Source of the DNA: CAZSDW01 sp964605705
Lineage (GTDB): Bacteria; Fidelibacterota; UBA2242
Length of the DNA stretch: 64,000 nt
NCBI GenBank assembly: GCA_964605705.1
Contig: CAZSDW010000001.1
Location: 124,001 to 188,000, forward strand
Direction: 5' to 3'
Every line of letters starts with the position of its first letter. Position 1 is the first letter of the stretch. This document shows positions 16,229 to 25,220 of this stretch, in pieces. A model generated the notes under the pieces. It worked only from the letters and a program-made list of their open reading frames with translations, made no database searches and had not been told where the DNA came from. The position numbers and the translations under genes are program-made.

Positions 16229-17986
16229 CTATTTATTGATAAGGCATTTGCCACTAATTCTGGTGTGCCCATCGGTTATTGCTACAATATAAACTCCGGA
16301 AGGAACAATTTCGCCTTTATAATTTTTTAAATTCCATGGAACCGCTTCTTTGATTCCCGCGATTTGCGGAAGCAGATCGAAACTCCAGACCAGTTCACCA
16401 AGCAGGTTGTACACTTTTAGAGATGTGTGATTTTGTGACGGGCTAATTTGGGACCACTGAAACAGAAACGAAACAGCGCTTTTCGAGGGATTTGGAAGCG
16501 AATATAATCTGTTCCTTTCGATAGCGATGTTATGAGATATGATAGAATCCCCCGCAGTGATAGCGCTATAGACATCGGGTATTCCCCAACCATAGCGGTA
16601 ACTGGGCGAGTTTGTAAGGGAGGCGTGAGTCTTTAAAAGTTGAATGACATAGATCGGTGTGAGGTTGGGGTATTTTTCCATTAAGAGGGCTGAGGCGCCC
16701 GCGATCAAAGGTGCGGAATAAGATGTGCCACTCCCATTGATGTAAGAATCGATAGAATTGGCACTAGCAACATAATTATTGACTCCCAGGGCACAGAGAT
16801 CTGGTTTCGTTCGATTATCGATTGTGGGACCGTGTGAGCTGAAGCCAGCCAGCTGACCATTGATGTCAACAGCTCCGACGGTCAATGCTCCGATTGCGTC
16901 AGAGGGGGTAAGAATCCCTCCGTCCTGTGGAAATATTTGAGCGTCATTTCCCGCAGAAATAACCGGCAGGACTCCTCGTTCAAAAGCCCAGTTGATTGCC
17001 CGGGCTGCCCGGGTGGTTTTGCCATCCAATTCCTCATAACTGTGATCATCTTCCGGATTGTCGAAGTTCCGATACGATACCGATGTACTGATGATATCGG
17101 CTCCCTTGGCTTCCGCCCATTCAACAGCTTCGACGTACCAGTTCTCTTCAACGATAGTTTCAGAGCCAATATATTCACTCTTTGCCAGTAAGAACTCGGC
17201 ATTATAAGCTGCTCCGATATAGATATCGGGCTCGTATCCACCAATGAGACTCCAGACTGATGTTCCGTGACTTTGTTGGGCGCCTTTTTTGGTGGTATCA
17301 CTGGATGTTTCGTCCTGGACGTTATAGTCTTTAAAGATAAAGTCCCGCTCGGCGATCAGTCGGCTATCATTCAAGATATGCTGAAAGGTGTTATGATTTT
17401 TATAGAATCCAGCGTCTATGATGGCGATTCTGACCCCTGAACCGGTGTAACCAAGGGCATGAACAGCCGGAATATTCAACTGCTCCAGCTGATCAAAAGA
17501 ATTGCCATAATCACCGGTGTTACCCAGAGCTTTAAGAAGAGGTGTTGTTGTTTTGGTTGGGATAGTTGGTCTTTTGAAAATCCCAACCGGCTCAATGTTT
17601 TTTACACAAGATAATTTCTCAATTTCGGATATTTGTGATGGTTTAACCAGCGCAGAGTAAGCCCTCAAAGAGCGTGAATAGGTCAGAATCTTCTGAACCC
17701 GGCTTTCTATCTGGCGGTGAATTTCCGCGCCGGGGACGAGATTATCGATTGGATTATAATGATTCCGCGCTTTGTTTTGGAGCCGCAGCAATGCTTTTTC
17801 ATCCAAGTGAATCGGTGTCATGTCACTGATATTAAAACAGGACTCATCCAGATTGATCCATACTTTGACCGGAACATCGTTGGGAATTTGAGCATAGGTG
17901 ACAGAGATATTATTGGCAAATATCAGGAAGAGAGATATCCATGAAAGAGGAAATCTTAAGGATTTATTGTGTTTCTTTATTGTCAC
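16229..17986 (-). CDS. Secreted subtilisin-like serine peptidase (S8) with C-terminal sorting domain
   Basis: This 585-residue protein starts with GTG overlapping the phoH stop by four bases. It has a signal peptide (about residues 10-32), then a pro-region to about 150. The S8 catalytic domain follows with Asp191 (IAIIDAGFYKNHN), His240 (SHGTSVWSL), the oxyanion Asn in SAGND, and Ser422 (GSGTSYSAPLIAG). The last 90 residues (starting LPNPSKSAVSFLF, with VYNLLGELVW and VPSGVYIVAI) form a Por-type C-terminal domain that directs export through the type IX system. It is predicted to degrade or process proteins at the cell surface or in the medium. The four-base overlap with phoH suggests read-through transcription. 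Confidence 0.88.
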   Translation of the reverse strand: MTIKKHNKSLRFPLSWISLFLIFANNISVTYAQIPNDVPVKVWINLDESCFNISDMTPIHLDEKALLRLQNKARNHYNPIDNLVPGAEIHRQIESRVQKILTYSRSLRAYSALVKPSQISEIEKLSCVKNIEPVGIFKRPTIPTKTTTPLLKALGNTGDYGNSFDQLEQLNIPAVHALGYTGSGVRIAIIDAGFYKNHNTFQHILNDSRLIAERDFIFKDYNVQDETSSDTTKKGAQQSHGTSVWSLIGGYEPDIYIGAAYNAEFLLAKSEYIGSETIVEENWYVEAVEWAEAKGADIISTSVSYRNFDNPEDDHSYEELDGKTTRAARAINWAFERGVLPVISAGNDAQIFPQDGGILTPSDAIGALTVGAVDINGQLAGFSSHGPTIDNRTKPDLCALGVNNYVASANSIDSYINGSGTSYSAPLIAGASALLMEKYPNLTPIYVIQLLKTHASLTNSPSYRYGWGIPDVYSAITAGDSIISHNIAIERNRLYSLPNPSKSAVSFLFQWSQISPSQNHTSLKVYNLLGELVWSFDLLPQIAGIKEAVPWNLKNYKGEIVPSGVYIVAITDGHTRISGKCLINK

Positions 17987-18933
17987 CCGTCAGTACTTTT
18001 TCCGTTATAAGCTTTGATGATTTCTTTGACAAGCCGATGCCTGACCACATCGCCTGGTTCGAAGTAGATAAAATCAATCCCGTCAATCTTGTTTAAAATG
18101 TTCCGGGCTTCAATCAGACCGGATCCCACCTTATCAGGTATATCAATCTGGGTGATGTCGCCGGTAATGATGGCTTTTGAATTTGCACCCAGCCGGGTCA
18201 GGAACATTTTCATCTGCATGCTGGTGGTGTTCTGGGCTTCATCCAGAATGACATAGGCATTATTCAAAGTACGTCCCCGCATATAAGCAAGCGGTAAAAT
18301 TTCGATTAAATGCTGATCTGTAAATCCTTTCAGTTTATCAGCGGGAAGCATATCGTGTAGCGCATCATAAAGCGGCGCCAGATATGGCTCGATTTTTTCT
18401 TTCAAGTCACCGGGAAGATAGCCGAGACTTTCCCCGGCTTCAACAGCGGGACGGGTCAGAATGATGCGCTTCACTTCATGGTTTCGCAGGGCAGCGACAG
18501 CAATTGCGACCGCCAGATAAGTTTTCCCGGTGCCGGCAGGACCGATGCCAAAAACAATATCATTGCGCAGGGTTGACTTATAATATCGCTCCTGGTTGAC
18601 GGAGCGTGGTCTGATTGCCCCGCTTTTTTTGAAAAGGATAACGGTGTCTGCTGTGACTTCCTGATCGTGTTTTTCGCCGGCGATTTCGACATTAATGAGA
18701 ATCTGTAAATCGGATTCTTCAATGTATCCCTTTCGATTAATCGTCAGAAGCATTTCGCCAATGACTCGATTGACCTGCTGGATGATTGTTTCCTCTCCAT
18801 TCAGGTGGATTGTGTTACCGCGCGCCATGATATCGATGTGGAATCTCTCTGACAGCAGTTTCAGCAGAATGTCATTGACCCCAAATACCAGAAAGGGATC
18901 GATGCCTTTTATTTCTATTTCTTTCTTGATCAT
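17983..18933 (-). CDS. phoH: PhoH-like P-loop ATPase
   Basis: This cytoplasmic ATPase/putative RNA helicase-like protein of the PhoH/YbeZ family has 316 residues from ATG 18933. A TTG 24 bases upstream would add eight residues but has no better ribosome-binding site. Walker A is GIGPAGTGKTYLAVA, and Walker B is AYVILDEAQNTT, both in the central domain. A KH-like N-terminal segment (about 1-80) precedes them. YbeZ-type proteins work with the endoribonuclease YbeY in ribosome maturation; ybeY usually follows but here a secreted peptidase gene follows instead, so the partner must be elsewhere. Confidence 0.88.
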   Translation of the reverse strand: MIKKEIEIKGIDPFLVFGVNDILLKLLSERFHIDIMARGNTIHLNGEETIIQQVNRVIGEMLLTINRKGYIEESDLQILINVEIAGEKHDQEVTADTVILFKKSGAIRPRSVNQERYYKSTLRNDIVFGIGPAGTGKTYLAVAIAVAALRNHEVKRIILTRPAVEAGESLGYLPGDLKEKIEPYLAPLYDALHDMLPADKLKGFTDQHLIEILPLAYMRGRTLNNAYVILDEAQNTTSMQMKMFLTRLGANSKAIITGDITQIDIPDKVGSGLIEARNILNKIDGIDFIYFEPGDVVRHRLVKEIIKAYNGKSTDG

Positions 18934-19086
18934 CAGTTCTCGAATAATTAAAGACAATTTGTAGTTTTAATATTTTTCAGGTCAAATACAAGGGATTCTT
19001 ACAAAACCATCCCGTTTGAAGGAGACAGTGTTTTGGCATTAATTTGGACATAGAAATTATTTATACCGGTATCGAGAAGGTCTGAT

Positions 19087-20841
19087 TCAGGTGATTTTTA
19101 GCCCCAGATCCTTCAGCTGTTTGTCACTGACACTTGTCGGGCAGCCGTCCATCAGGGAGGAAGCACTGGTGGTTTTCGGAAACGCGATGACGTCGCGGAT
19201 ATTATCAACTCCGGCAAGAATCGATACCAGACGATCAAATCCCAGGGCAATTCCACCATGGGGCGGTGCTCCAAAAGACAGCGCGTCCAGCAGAAATCCG
19301 AATTTCGCCTCGGCTTCCGCTTTGTTTATACCGAGCAGTTCAAAGGTTTCTGACTGTAATTCGGGTGTATGGTTACGGATGCTGCCACCACCAATCTCCT
19401 GTCCGTTGATGACAATATCGTAAGCGCGGGCGTGAACCTTTTCCGGGGCATTTTTTATAAAATCGCGTTCTTCGGGAATCGCCGATGTAAAGGGGTGATG
19501 CACGGCAATATAACGCTGATCCTCCGGGCTCCACTCTACCAGTGGAAAACGGGTTACCCAAAGGGCTTTGTAGCTGTCTTTTGGAATGAGATCCAGCTGC
19601 CGGGCAACGGCAATCCGCAGATTGCCGAGCGTTGGATAAACAACAGTTTCCTGATCGGCGACGAAAAGCATGAGATTGTCAGGCTTCGCTTCAAATTTTC
19701 GGATCAGTTCGTTTTCAATATCGGATAAAAATTTAGCGATGCCGCCCTCAAGCCCGTTATCAGTTACTTTTGTAAACGCCAGTCCTTTGGCGCCCCAGCT
19801 CCGGACTTTTTCCGTCAATTCATCGATCTGTTTTCGGGAAAACCGTGCTCCGCCCGGTACACAGATAGCGGCGACTACACCGTTGGTCTCGATTGCCGAT
19901 TGAAATACCGTAAAAGGTGTATCTTTAAGTAAATCGTTCAGGGTGTGTATTTTCAGGTCGAAGCGCAGGTCGGGTTTGTCCGATCCATAAATTTTCATTG
20001 CCTCATCGTAGGTAAAGCGGGGAAAAGAATCCTCCAGTTGAATGTTGCAGACATCACTGAATACGTTTCTCAGCATCGCTTCGGTATTTTCCATGATGTC
20101 GTTTTCCTCAACAAAGGACATTTCAACGTCAATCTGGGTAAATTCAGGCTGACGATCTGACCGCAAATCCTCATCCCGGAAACATTTCACAATTTGGAAA
20201 TAGCGGTCAAAACCAGCAATCATCAGGAGCTGTTTATAGGTTTGAGGAGATTGCGGCAAGGCGTAAAAATAGCCCTTGTGAATCCGGCTTGGTACCAGGT
20301 AATCCCGGGCACCTTCAGGGGTGCTTTTCATCAGAAAAGGGGTCTCGATTTCGTAAAAATTATTGTCGGTGTAGAATTTACGAACACACTGTGCTGCCCT
20401 GTGCCGAAGCGCAATCGCCTGTTGCAGCTCTTTTGTGCGAAGCTCCAGATAGCGATATTTTAAACGCAAATCTTCCAGACCGGTAGATCGGTCAGTGACC
20501 AGAAAAGGCAATGGTTGGGCAGTATTCAGAATCTCGATGTTCGTTGCCAAAACCTCAATCCCGCCGGTTAGCATGTCTGAATTGACAGCATCTTCAGGAC
20601 GATTACGGACCAATCCCCGGATAGCAATCACATCCTCGGCGCTCAGTTTGTGAGCAGCGGCAAATAATTCAGGATCCTGAATTGGATCGAAAACAACCTG
20701 GGTCATCCCGTATCGATCCCGCAGATCAATAAAGATCAGTCCGCCCAAATCTCTGCGGCGGTTCACCCAGCCATTAAGGACAACCGTTTTTCCCGAGTCT
20801 TTTACGGTTAATTCGCCACAGGTTATTGTTCGTTTTAGCAT
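19087..20841 (-). CDS. aspS: Aspartyl-tRNA synthetase
   Basis: This class II synthetase charges tRNA-Asp (or both Asp and Asn tRNAs if non-discriminating). The ATG at 20841 (MLKRTITCGEL) is chosen because an upstream extension would run into the preceding permease gene. The 584-residue length is normal for the bacterial type. Visible are the OB-fold anticodon domain (VVLNGWVNRRRDLGGLIFIDLRDR), motif 2 (RCFRDEDLR ahead of QPEFTQID), the bacterial GAD insertion (about 280-410), and motif 3 (GIALGFDRLVSIL). It lies 22 bases after the permease gene on the same strand. Confidence 0.95.
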   Translation of the reverse strand: MLKRTITCGELTVKDSGKTVVLNGWVNRRRDLGGLIFIDLRDRYGMTQVVFDPIQDPELFAAAHKLSAEDVIAIRGLVRNRPEDAVNSDMLTGGIEVLATNIEILNTAQPLPFLVTDRSTGLEDLRLKYRYLELRTKELQQAIALRHRAAQCVRKFYTDNNFYEIETPFLMKSTPEGARDYLVPSRIHKGYFYALPQSPQTYKQLLMIAGFDRYFQIVKCFRDEDLRSDRQPEFTQIDVEMSFVEENDIMENTEAMLRNVFSDVCNIQLEDSFPRFTYDEAMKIYGSDKPDLRFDLKIHTLNDLLKDTPFTVFQSAIETNGVVAAICVPGGARFSRKQIDELTEKVRSWGAKGLAFTKVTDNGLEGGIAKFLSDIENELIRKFEAKPDNLMLFVADQETVVYPTLGNLRIAVARQLDLIPKDSYKALWVTRFPLVEWSPEDQRYIAVHHPFTSAIPEERDFIKNAPEKVHARAYDIVINGQEIGGGSIRNHTPELQSETFELLGINKAEAEAKFGFLLDALSFGAPPHGGIALGFDRLVSILAGVDNIRDVIAFPKTTSASSLMDGCPTSVSDKQLKDLGLKIT

Positions 20842-20863
20842 AATCTTTATCCAAAATAATAGG

Positions 20864-22138
20864 TTAAAAATAAAATACAATGATATAAATATAAGAAATA
20901 AGCAAACTCAAAATGGTCACCGGTATGCTGTATTTCAGAAAAGACATGAAATTCAGGGCAATTTTATTGCGGCGGGCGAAATCCAACATGATTACATTGG
21001 CAGATGCACCAACTATTGTACCGTTTCCGCCCAGGCACGCTCCGAGTGAAAGGCTCCACCAAATCGGTGCTGAATTAGCCGATCCCAAGTTTATTGTCAT
21101 AAATTTAATAATGGGAATAAATGTTGCGACTAGTGGAATATTATCCAAAATACCCGATGCAATCCCGGTAAACCATAAAATGTATCCACAGGTCAGTTTG
21201 ATGTTGCCGGCAGTGTGTTTGATTATCCCGTCGGCAATATCTTTTACCAAGCCGGTGTAAACCAGACCCCCAACAATCATAAATAAGAAAATAAAAAAGA
21301 GGATGGTTGCCCATTCGACTGTTTTTAATACATTCTCCACATCGGTACGTGTCCAGATCGTTAAAATAGCGGCGCCACACAACGCAATGATGCTGGCTTC
21401 AATTTCCAGAATTTCATGGAATAAAAAGGCGATTATTACACCGGACATGACAATCAGAGATTTGCGCAGGATATTTTTATTTTTAATTAATTTTTTTTCA
21501 TCAATGTCCATGATCCGGGCGCGGGCAATGTTAGATACCCTCAATTTTTTTCTGAAAATTAAAATGAATATGACGATAAAGATAAGTATCTGGATAATAA
21601 TTAATGGAGCGAGATTGGATAAAAAATCCACAAATGATAAACCGGCAGCAGACCCGATCATGATATTGGGAGGATCACCAATCAGGGTGGCGGTACCGCC
21701 AATATTCGAGGCAAATATTTCGGTAATCAGAAAGGGTAAAGGATCAACTTTTAATTGTGAAGCAATTAACAGAGACACCGGACCGATCAGTAATACCGTG
21801 GTAACATTATCGAGAAATGCGGAAAAAACCGCGGTGATCACGAACATTACGCCTAATAATAACTTTGGATCTGCTTTGACTTTTTTGGCAGACCAGATTG
21901 CGACATATTCAAATACGCCACTCTTTTCGGTAATATTTACTAAAATCATCATACCGATTAGCAACAGGATGACATTCATGTCAATGTGGCTGATCGCCTC
22001 TTCATAGGGAACAAGGTGAAAAACCATAAAGGCACAAACGCCCAATAGCGCAATTAGGGTTTTGTGGACTTTTTCAGAAATGATATATCCGTAAACAATA
22101 ATAAATATCAGGGCAGCCAGAATCATATGACTCGTCAT
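20864..22138 (-). CDS. ArsB/NhaD-superfamily ion permease
   Basis: This 424-residue polytopic membrane protein has about 11-12 hydrophobic helices. Conserved family segments are FLDNVTTVLLIGP (about 108-120), ITEIFASNIGGTATLIGDPPNIMIGSAAG (split across about 138-166), and ASGILDNIPLVATFIP plus GACLGGNGTIVGASANV near the end. These are the paired re-entrant motifs of the ion transporter superfamily that holds NhaD sodium/proton antiporters, ArsB and SLC13 carriers. The ion is not decided by sequence, but sodium/proton exchange is a fair guess. It begins 12 bases after a PTS-IIA/CBS gene, which suggests the latter controls it. Confidence 0.78.
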   Translation of the reverse strand: MTSHMILAALIFIIVYGYIISEKVHKTLIALLGVCAFMVFHLVPYEEAISHIDMNVILLLIGMMILVNITEKSGVFEYVAIWSAKKVKADPKLLLGVMFVITAVFSAFLDNVTTVLLIGPVSLLIASQLKVDPLPFLITEIFASNIGGTATLIGDPPNIMIGSAAGLSFVDFLSNLAPLIIIQILIFIVIFILIFRKKLRVSNIARARIMDIDEKKLIKNKNILRKSLIVMSGVIIAFLFHEILEIEASIIALCGAAILTIWTRTDVENVLKTVEWATILFFIFLFMIVGGLVYTGLVKDIADGIIKHTAGNIKLTCGYILWFTGIASGILDNIPLVATFIPIIKFMTINLGSANSAPIWWSLSLGACLGGNGTIVGASANVIMLDFARRNKIALNFMSFLKYSIPVTILSLLISYIYIIVFYF

Positions 22139-22150
22139 AAAAGAGGATCC

Positions 22151-23053
22151 TTAGGGTCTCAATAGTTTATTAAGAACGTCGTTATGGGTAATTACGCCGA
22201 CCACATGCTCATCAGTATCAACGACGACAATATATCGCTGACGATACTTTGCCATTAGAAAAAGGACCTCAATATAGCTCGTACTTTCATGTACGATTAG
22301 ATAAAGCGGTTTGCGCATATGATCGATCACTTTGAAAGAATACTCACCTTTCCAGATCGTCTGTAATGGCTCGAATTCATCCAGAAAAGAGAAATCGTCA
22401 AACCGCAACGCATATTCCGGAAAACAATTTACCAGTATATCGGAAATTTCCAGGGTGCCCGATAGCTTTTGGTTTTTATCAATAACCGGCAGGAAGGCGG
22501 TCTGGTGTTCTTTCATCATATCCATGGCGTCTGACAGAAGCTGCTCTTCATTGATAACCGGATGTTTATGAGTAAAAAAACCGGCATTCAGGAAATCACC
22601 AATATAAAAGTTCAGCTGATCGATTTTTTTAAAAAACTCATCCCTGTTTTGTGATTCTTCCAGAATTTCATAATTATTTAAAATGAGTGAACTGATGGTC
22701 TGTAATACGATTAAATAGAGCTGCGGATTATCGCGGGTTGCCAAAACCGAAAAGACATATTTTAATATCTGAGGAGTGTCATTTACGGTGATTGTGATCG
22801 GGTCAGCTAATTTGATAAAGGCGATAATGATATTGTCAAAATCATCAAATTTTTCATGGGGTAATGCCGTATTTTTTCCTAGAAATGTTGAAGATAGTTT
22901 TTCACGATTCACGAGTTTTTCTAGAATGAAATTATGGTCAAGTTTGACAATCCCGGCAAATTTTTCCGATAAAAATTTTAATACCTGATCGTAATCAGTT
23001 AAAGTTTCATTAATAAAAACGAGATCGGGATTCAAGATGCTTTTTAATTTCAT
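22151..23053 (-). CDS. PTS EIIA(Ntr)-like domain fused to CBS pair, predicted regulator
   Basis: This 300-residue protein has an N-terminal type-2 PTS EIIA domain (about 1-145) with the phospho-acceptor histidine H66 in NTALPHEKFDD. A linker leads to two CBS motifs (about 165-300: LSDAMDMMKEHQTAFLPVIDK and YIEVLFLMAKYRQRYIVVVD). CBS pairs bind adenine nucleotides. No EIIB or EIIC domains are present, so it is not a sugar transporter but a likely regulator similar in spirit to PtsN. It lies just upstream of, and is probably co-expressed with, the ArsB/NhaD-type permease. Start supported by a GGGGG stretch before ATG. Confidence 0.8.
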   Translation of the reverse strand: MKLKSILNPDLVFINETLTDYDQVLKFLSEKFAGIVKLDHNFILEKLVNREKLSSTFLGKNTALPHEKFDDFDNIIIAFIKLADPITITVNDTPQILKYVFSVLATRDNPQLYLIVLQTISSLILNNYEILEESQNRDEFFKKIDQLNFYIGDFLNAGFFTHKHPVINEEQLLSDAMDMMKEHQTAFLPVIDKNQKLSGTLEISDILVNCFPEYALRFDDFSFLDEFEPLQTIWKGEYSFKVIDHMRKPLYLIVHESTSYIEVLFLMAKYRQRYIVVVDTDEHVVGVITHNDVLNKLLRP

Positions 23054-23174
23054 TTTGCCCCCATTGTGGAATTGAGCTTGTCATGGCGTTCAACAAACGG
23101 CGTAATTTAACAGTTCGTTTATCTAAAAACGATAAATAATAGAGATAAAACTGATTTTATTGTGGGGAGAAATT

Positions 23175-23528
23175 CTATTTCGATTTTTCTTTTGCACGTT
23201 CCATAACACAGGAACCATCAAAAAAAGCGCCGTCTTCGATAACGATTTGGGCGGCTTTAATGTCACCTTTCAGAATGGCTTTATTGCCGAGAGTAATTTT
23301 ACTCCGGCTGGTAACGTTTCCCTCGACCTCGCCGCCGATATTCAGGTCTTCACCGTTCAGCTGCCCCTGGATTTTGGCGGTTGTTGATAAGGTGATGGCA
23401 CCGTCGGTGGTAACATCGCCGTTGATTTGACCATATATAATAATGTTTCCGTTGAGCTGGATATTACCGGTTATGATGGCATCTTCCCCAATGATCGTAT
23501 TGATGGTCGTATCTTTTTTCTTTGTCAT
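23175..23528 (-). CDS. Bactofilin (polymer-forming cytoskeletal protein)
   Basis: This 117-residue protein has the bactofilin core of short beta-helix turns (TIIGEDAIITGNIQLNGNII, GQINGDVTTDGAITLSTTAK, GGEVEGNVTSRSKITLG), flanked by a short basic N-terminus and tail. Bactofilins self-assemble into filaments without nucleotide and position cell-wall enzymes and chromosome-segregation proteins. The gene starts seven bases after an M23 peptidase gene, with GGAGG upstream. That pairing is a known arrangement in which the bactofilin localises or controls the peptidase. Confidence 0.9.
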   Translation of the reverse strand: MTKKKDTTINTIIGEDAIITGNIQLNGNIIIYGQINGDVTTDGAITLSTTAKIQGQLNGEDLNIGGEVEGNVTSRSKITLGNKAILKGDIKAAQIVIEDGAFFDGSCVMERAKEKSK

Positions 23529-23535
23529 AGTGGTT

Positions 23536-24351
23536 TTATCCTCCGTAATTATTGACAGATATATCGGAGCGTCTATATGAATAGATCATATTTTGCGGAT
23601 CGATGGGCTTTCCTTCCCGCCAGATTTCAAAATGCAGATGCGGTCCCTGGCTGATTCCGGTATTTCCCAGATATCCGATAATATCACCGCGGTTAATATA
23701 TTGATGCGCTTCGACGATATTTCTCAAATTGTGTCCGTAAATTGTGAAGTACCCGTTCGGATGATATAAAATAATTGTATAACCCAGATCGTAGGTCCAG
23801 TTTGAAAAAACGACAACCCCCGAGGCTGAAGCACGAATCGGTTCGCCCACGGGAGCCGCGATGTCAACCCCGTAGTGATTATTCTGAGTCAGCACATTAT
23901 CATCAATGAATCCCTGGGTGATATATCCTTCGACAGGCGGGTAAATCGGGACATTATCCAGATAACTGATTTCAATGGCTTTTTCATCGGAATGGTTGAT
24001 CGTGCCCGGTGGTATGAACAGTGAATCCAGGTTCAAGGAATCAAAGGATGCGACATTCAAATCCGCGCCCAGCACCGACCGGATGTATTGATCCATCTGC
24101 CGGATTTTATTATAGTCGCTTAAAATCTGCATTACTTTCAGGCGGTCAACGATCAATTGCTCGTTTTCTGTGACCAGGGATTTGTATTTAATGGCTCGAG
24201 GTAATAGAATAATAGTACCGGCGCCGATACCGACGATCAGCAGAATCAATAGAGTCAGCACAATACGGGTGACGATATTGTTAAAAGTCAGTTTAAAAGG
24301 GGTATTTTGACTGTCGCTGATGATATGCAGAGTGTAATTTTGTTTTTTCAT
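23536..24351 (-). CDS. Membrane-anchored M23 peptidoglycan endopeptidase
   Basis: This 271-residue protein has one N-terminal membrane helix (about 27-50), a coiled linker (about 55-95), and a LytM/M23 domain from about 150 to 260. The zinc ligands are in place: H159 and D163 (NNHYGVDIA) and H240, with the conserved H207 (YGHN) and H238 (GPHLHFE). It should cleave peptide cross-links in murein from the periplasmic side. Its ATG overlaps the parB stop by four bases and bactofilin follows at once, so the wall enzyme, cytoskeletal filament and segregation genes form one unit. Confidence 0.9.
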   Translation of the reverse strand: MKKQNYTLHIISDSQNTPFKLTFNNIVTRIVLTLLILLIVGIGAGTIILLPRAIKYKSLVTENEQLIVDRLKVMQILSDYNKIRQMDQYIRSVLGADLNVASFDSLNLDSLFIPPGTINHSDEKAIEISYLDNVPIYPPVEGYITQGFIDDNVLTQNNHYGVDIAAPVGEPIRASASGVVVFSNWTYDLGYTIILYHPNGYFTIYGHNLRNIVEAHQYINRGDIIGYLGNTGISQGPHLHFEIWREGKPIDPQNMIYSYRRSDISVNNYGG

Positions 24352-25220
24352 TGGATTTGATCCTCGATGTACTCAAACAATTCAACCAGACGGCTGAGAT
24401 CTTCTTTTGAGTAAAACTCGATTTCGATATAGCCCTTGTCTTTCCCTTTTATTTTTACCCGTGATCCGGTGATGTGCATCAAGCGATCTTCAACGGGCTT
24501 GTAAAATTTTGCGGGCAATTCCTTTTTGATCAATGTTGTGCTATTTTTCGCGGTGTTGCCGGTCTTTTTGACCAGGGCTTCAACGTCGCGCACACTCAGC
24601 GCATCTCTTTTGATCTTACGCCAGAGATTTAGCTGCTGTTCCTTATCCGTGATGGCAATTAAGGGGCGGGCATGTCCGGCGCTCAGGTTCTGGTCTTTCA
24701 GGTCGCGCAAGATTTCCTCGGGCAGGTTCAGCAGGCGCAGAGAGTTGGTAATTGTCGAGCGATCCTTTCCGACTTTCGTGGCAATATCTTCATGGGACAT
24801 ATCGAAAGTATGGGTCAGCATATGATATGCCCGTGCTTCATCGACGGGGTTCAGGTTTTCACGTTGCAGATTTTCAATAAGTGCCAGTTCCATCATTTCG
24901 ACTTCACTGGAGACCGGCAATATATAGGCGGGCAGACTGGTTTTTCCCAGCTCGGCACAGGCTCTCAGGCGCCGCTCCCCTGCGATTAATTCGAAGCCAT
25001 TCTCTATTTGTCGAACCGTTATTGGTTGGATAATGCCGTTTTCACGGATACTCTGCTTCAGCTCTTCCATCGACTGGGGGTTGAAATCTTTACGCGGCTG
25101 ACGCGGATTAACGCGTATCTTTTCAATTTCTATCTCGGCTATCTGTTGGGTCAGATCAATTCCCACGGGAAATTCGGGAATGATAGCGCCGATACCTTTA
25201 CCGAGTCGTTTGACCGTCAT
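24348..25220 (-). CDS. parB: Chromosome-partitioning protein ParB
   Basis: This 290-residue DNA-binding CTPase recognises parS sites. The ATG at 25220 (MTVKRLGKGIGAII) is the standard ParB start; the longer open frame extends far into parA and is not credible. The nuclease-like CTP-binding domain (IRVNPRQPRKDF, ELIAGERRLRACAELG), the helix-turn-helix segment (SHEDIATKVGKDRSTITNSL), and a C-terminal dimerisation segment are all present. It overlaps parA by 23 bases. No full parS palindrome was seen in the window. Confidence 0.94.
   Translation of the reverse strand: MTVKRLGKGIGAIIPEFPVGIDLTQQIAEIEIEKIRVNPRQPRKDFNPQSMEELKQSIRENGIIQPITVRQIENGFELIAGERRLRACAELGKTSLPAYILPVSSEVEMMELALIENLQRENLNPVDEARAYHMLTHTFDMSHEDIATKVGKDRSTITNSLRLLNLPEEILRDLKDQNLSAGHARPLIAITDKEQQLNLWRKIKRDALSVRDVEALVKKTGNTAKNSTTLIKKELPAKFYKPVEDRLMHITGSRVKIKGKDKGYIEIEFYSKEDLSRLVELFEYIEDQIQ

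Noticed and set aside
21303..22007. 234-codon open frame on the plus strand
   Set aside because: It is antisense to the ArsB/NhaD-type permease; low-complexity hydrophobic content mirrors the membrane helices of the real gene.
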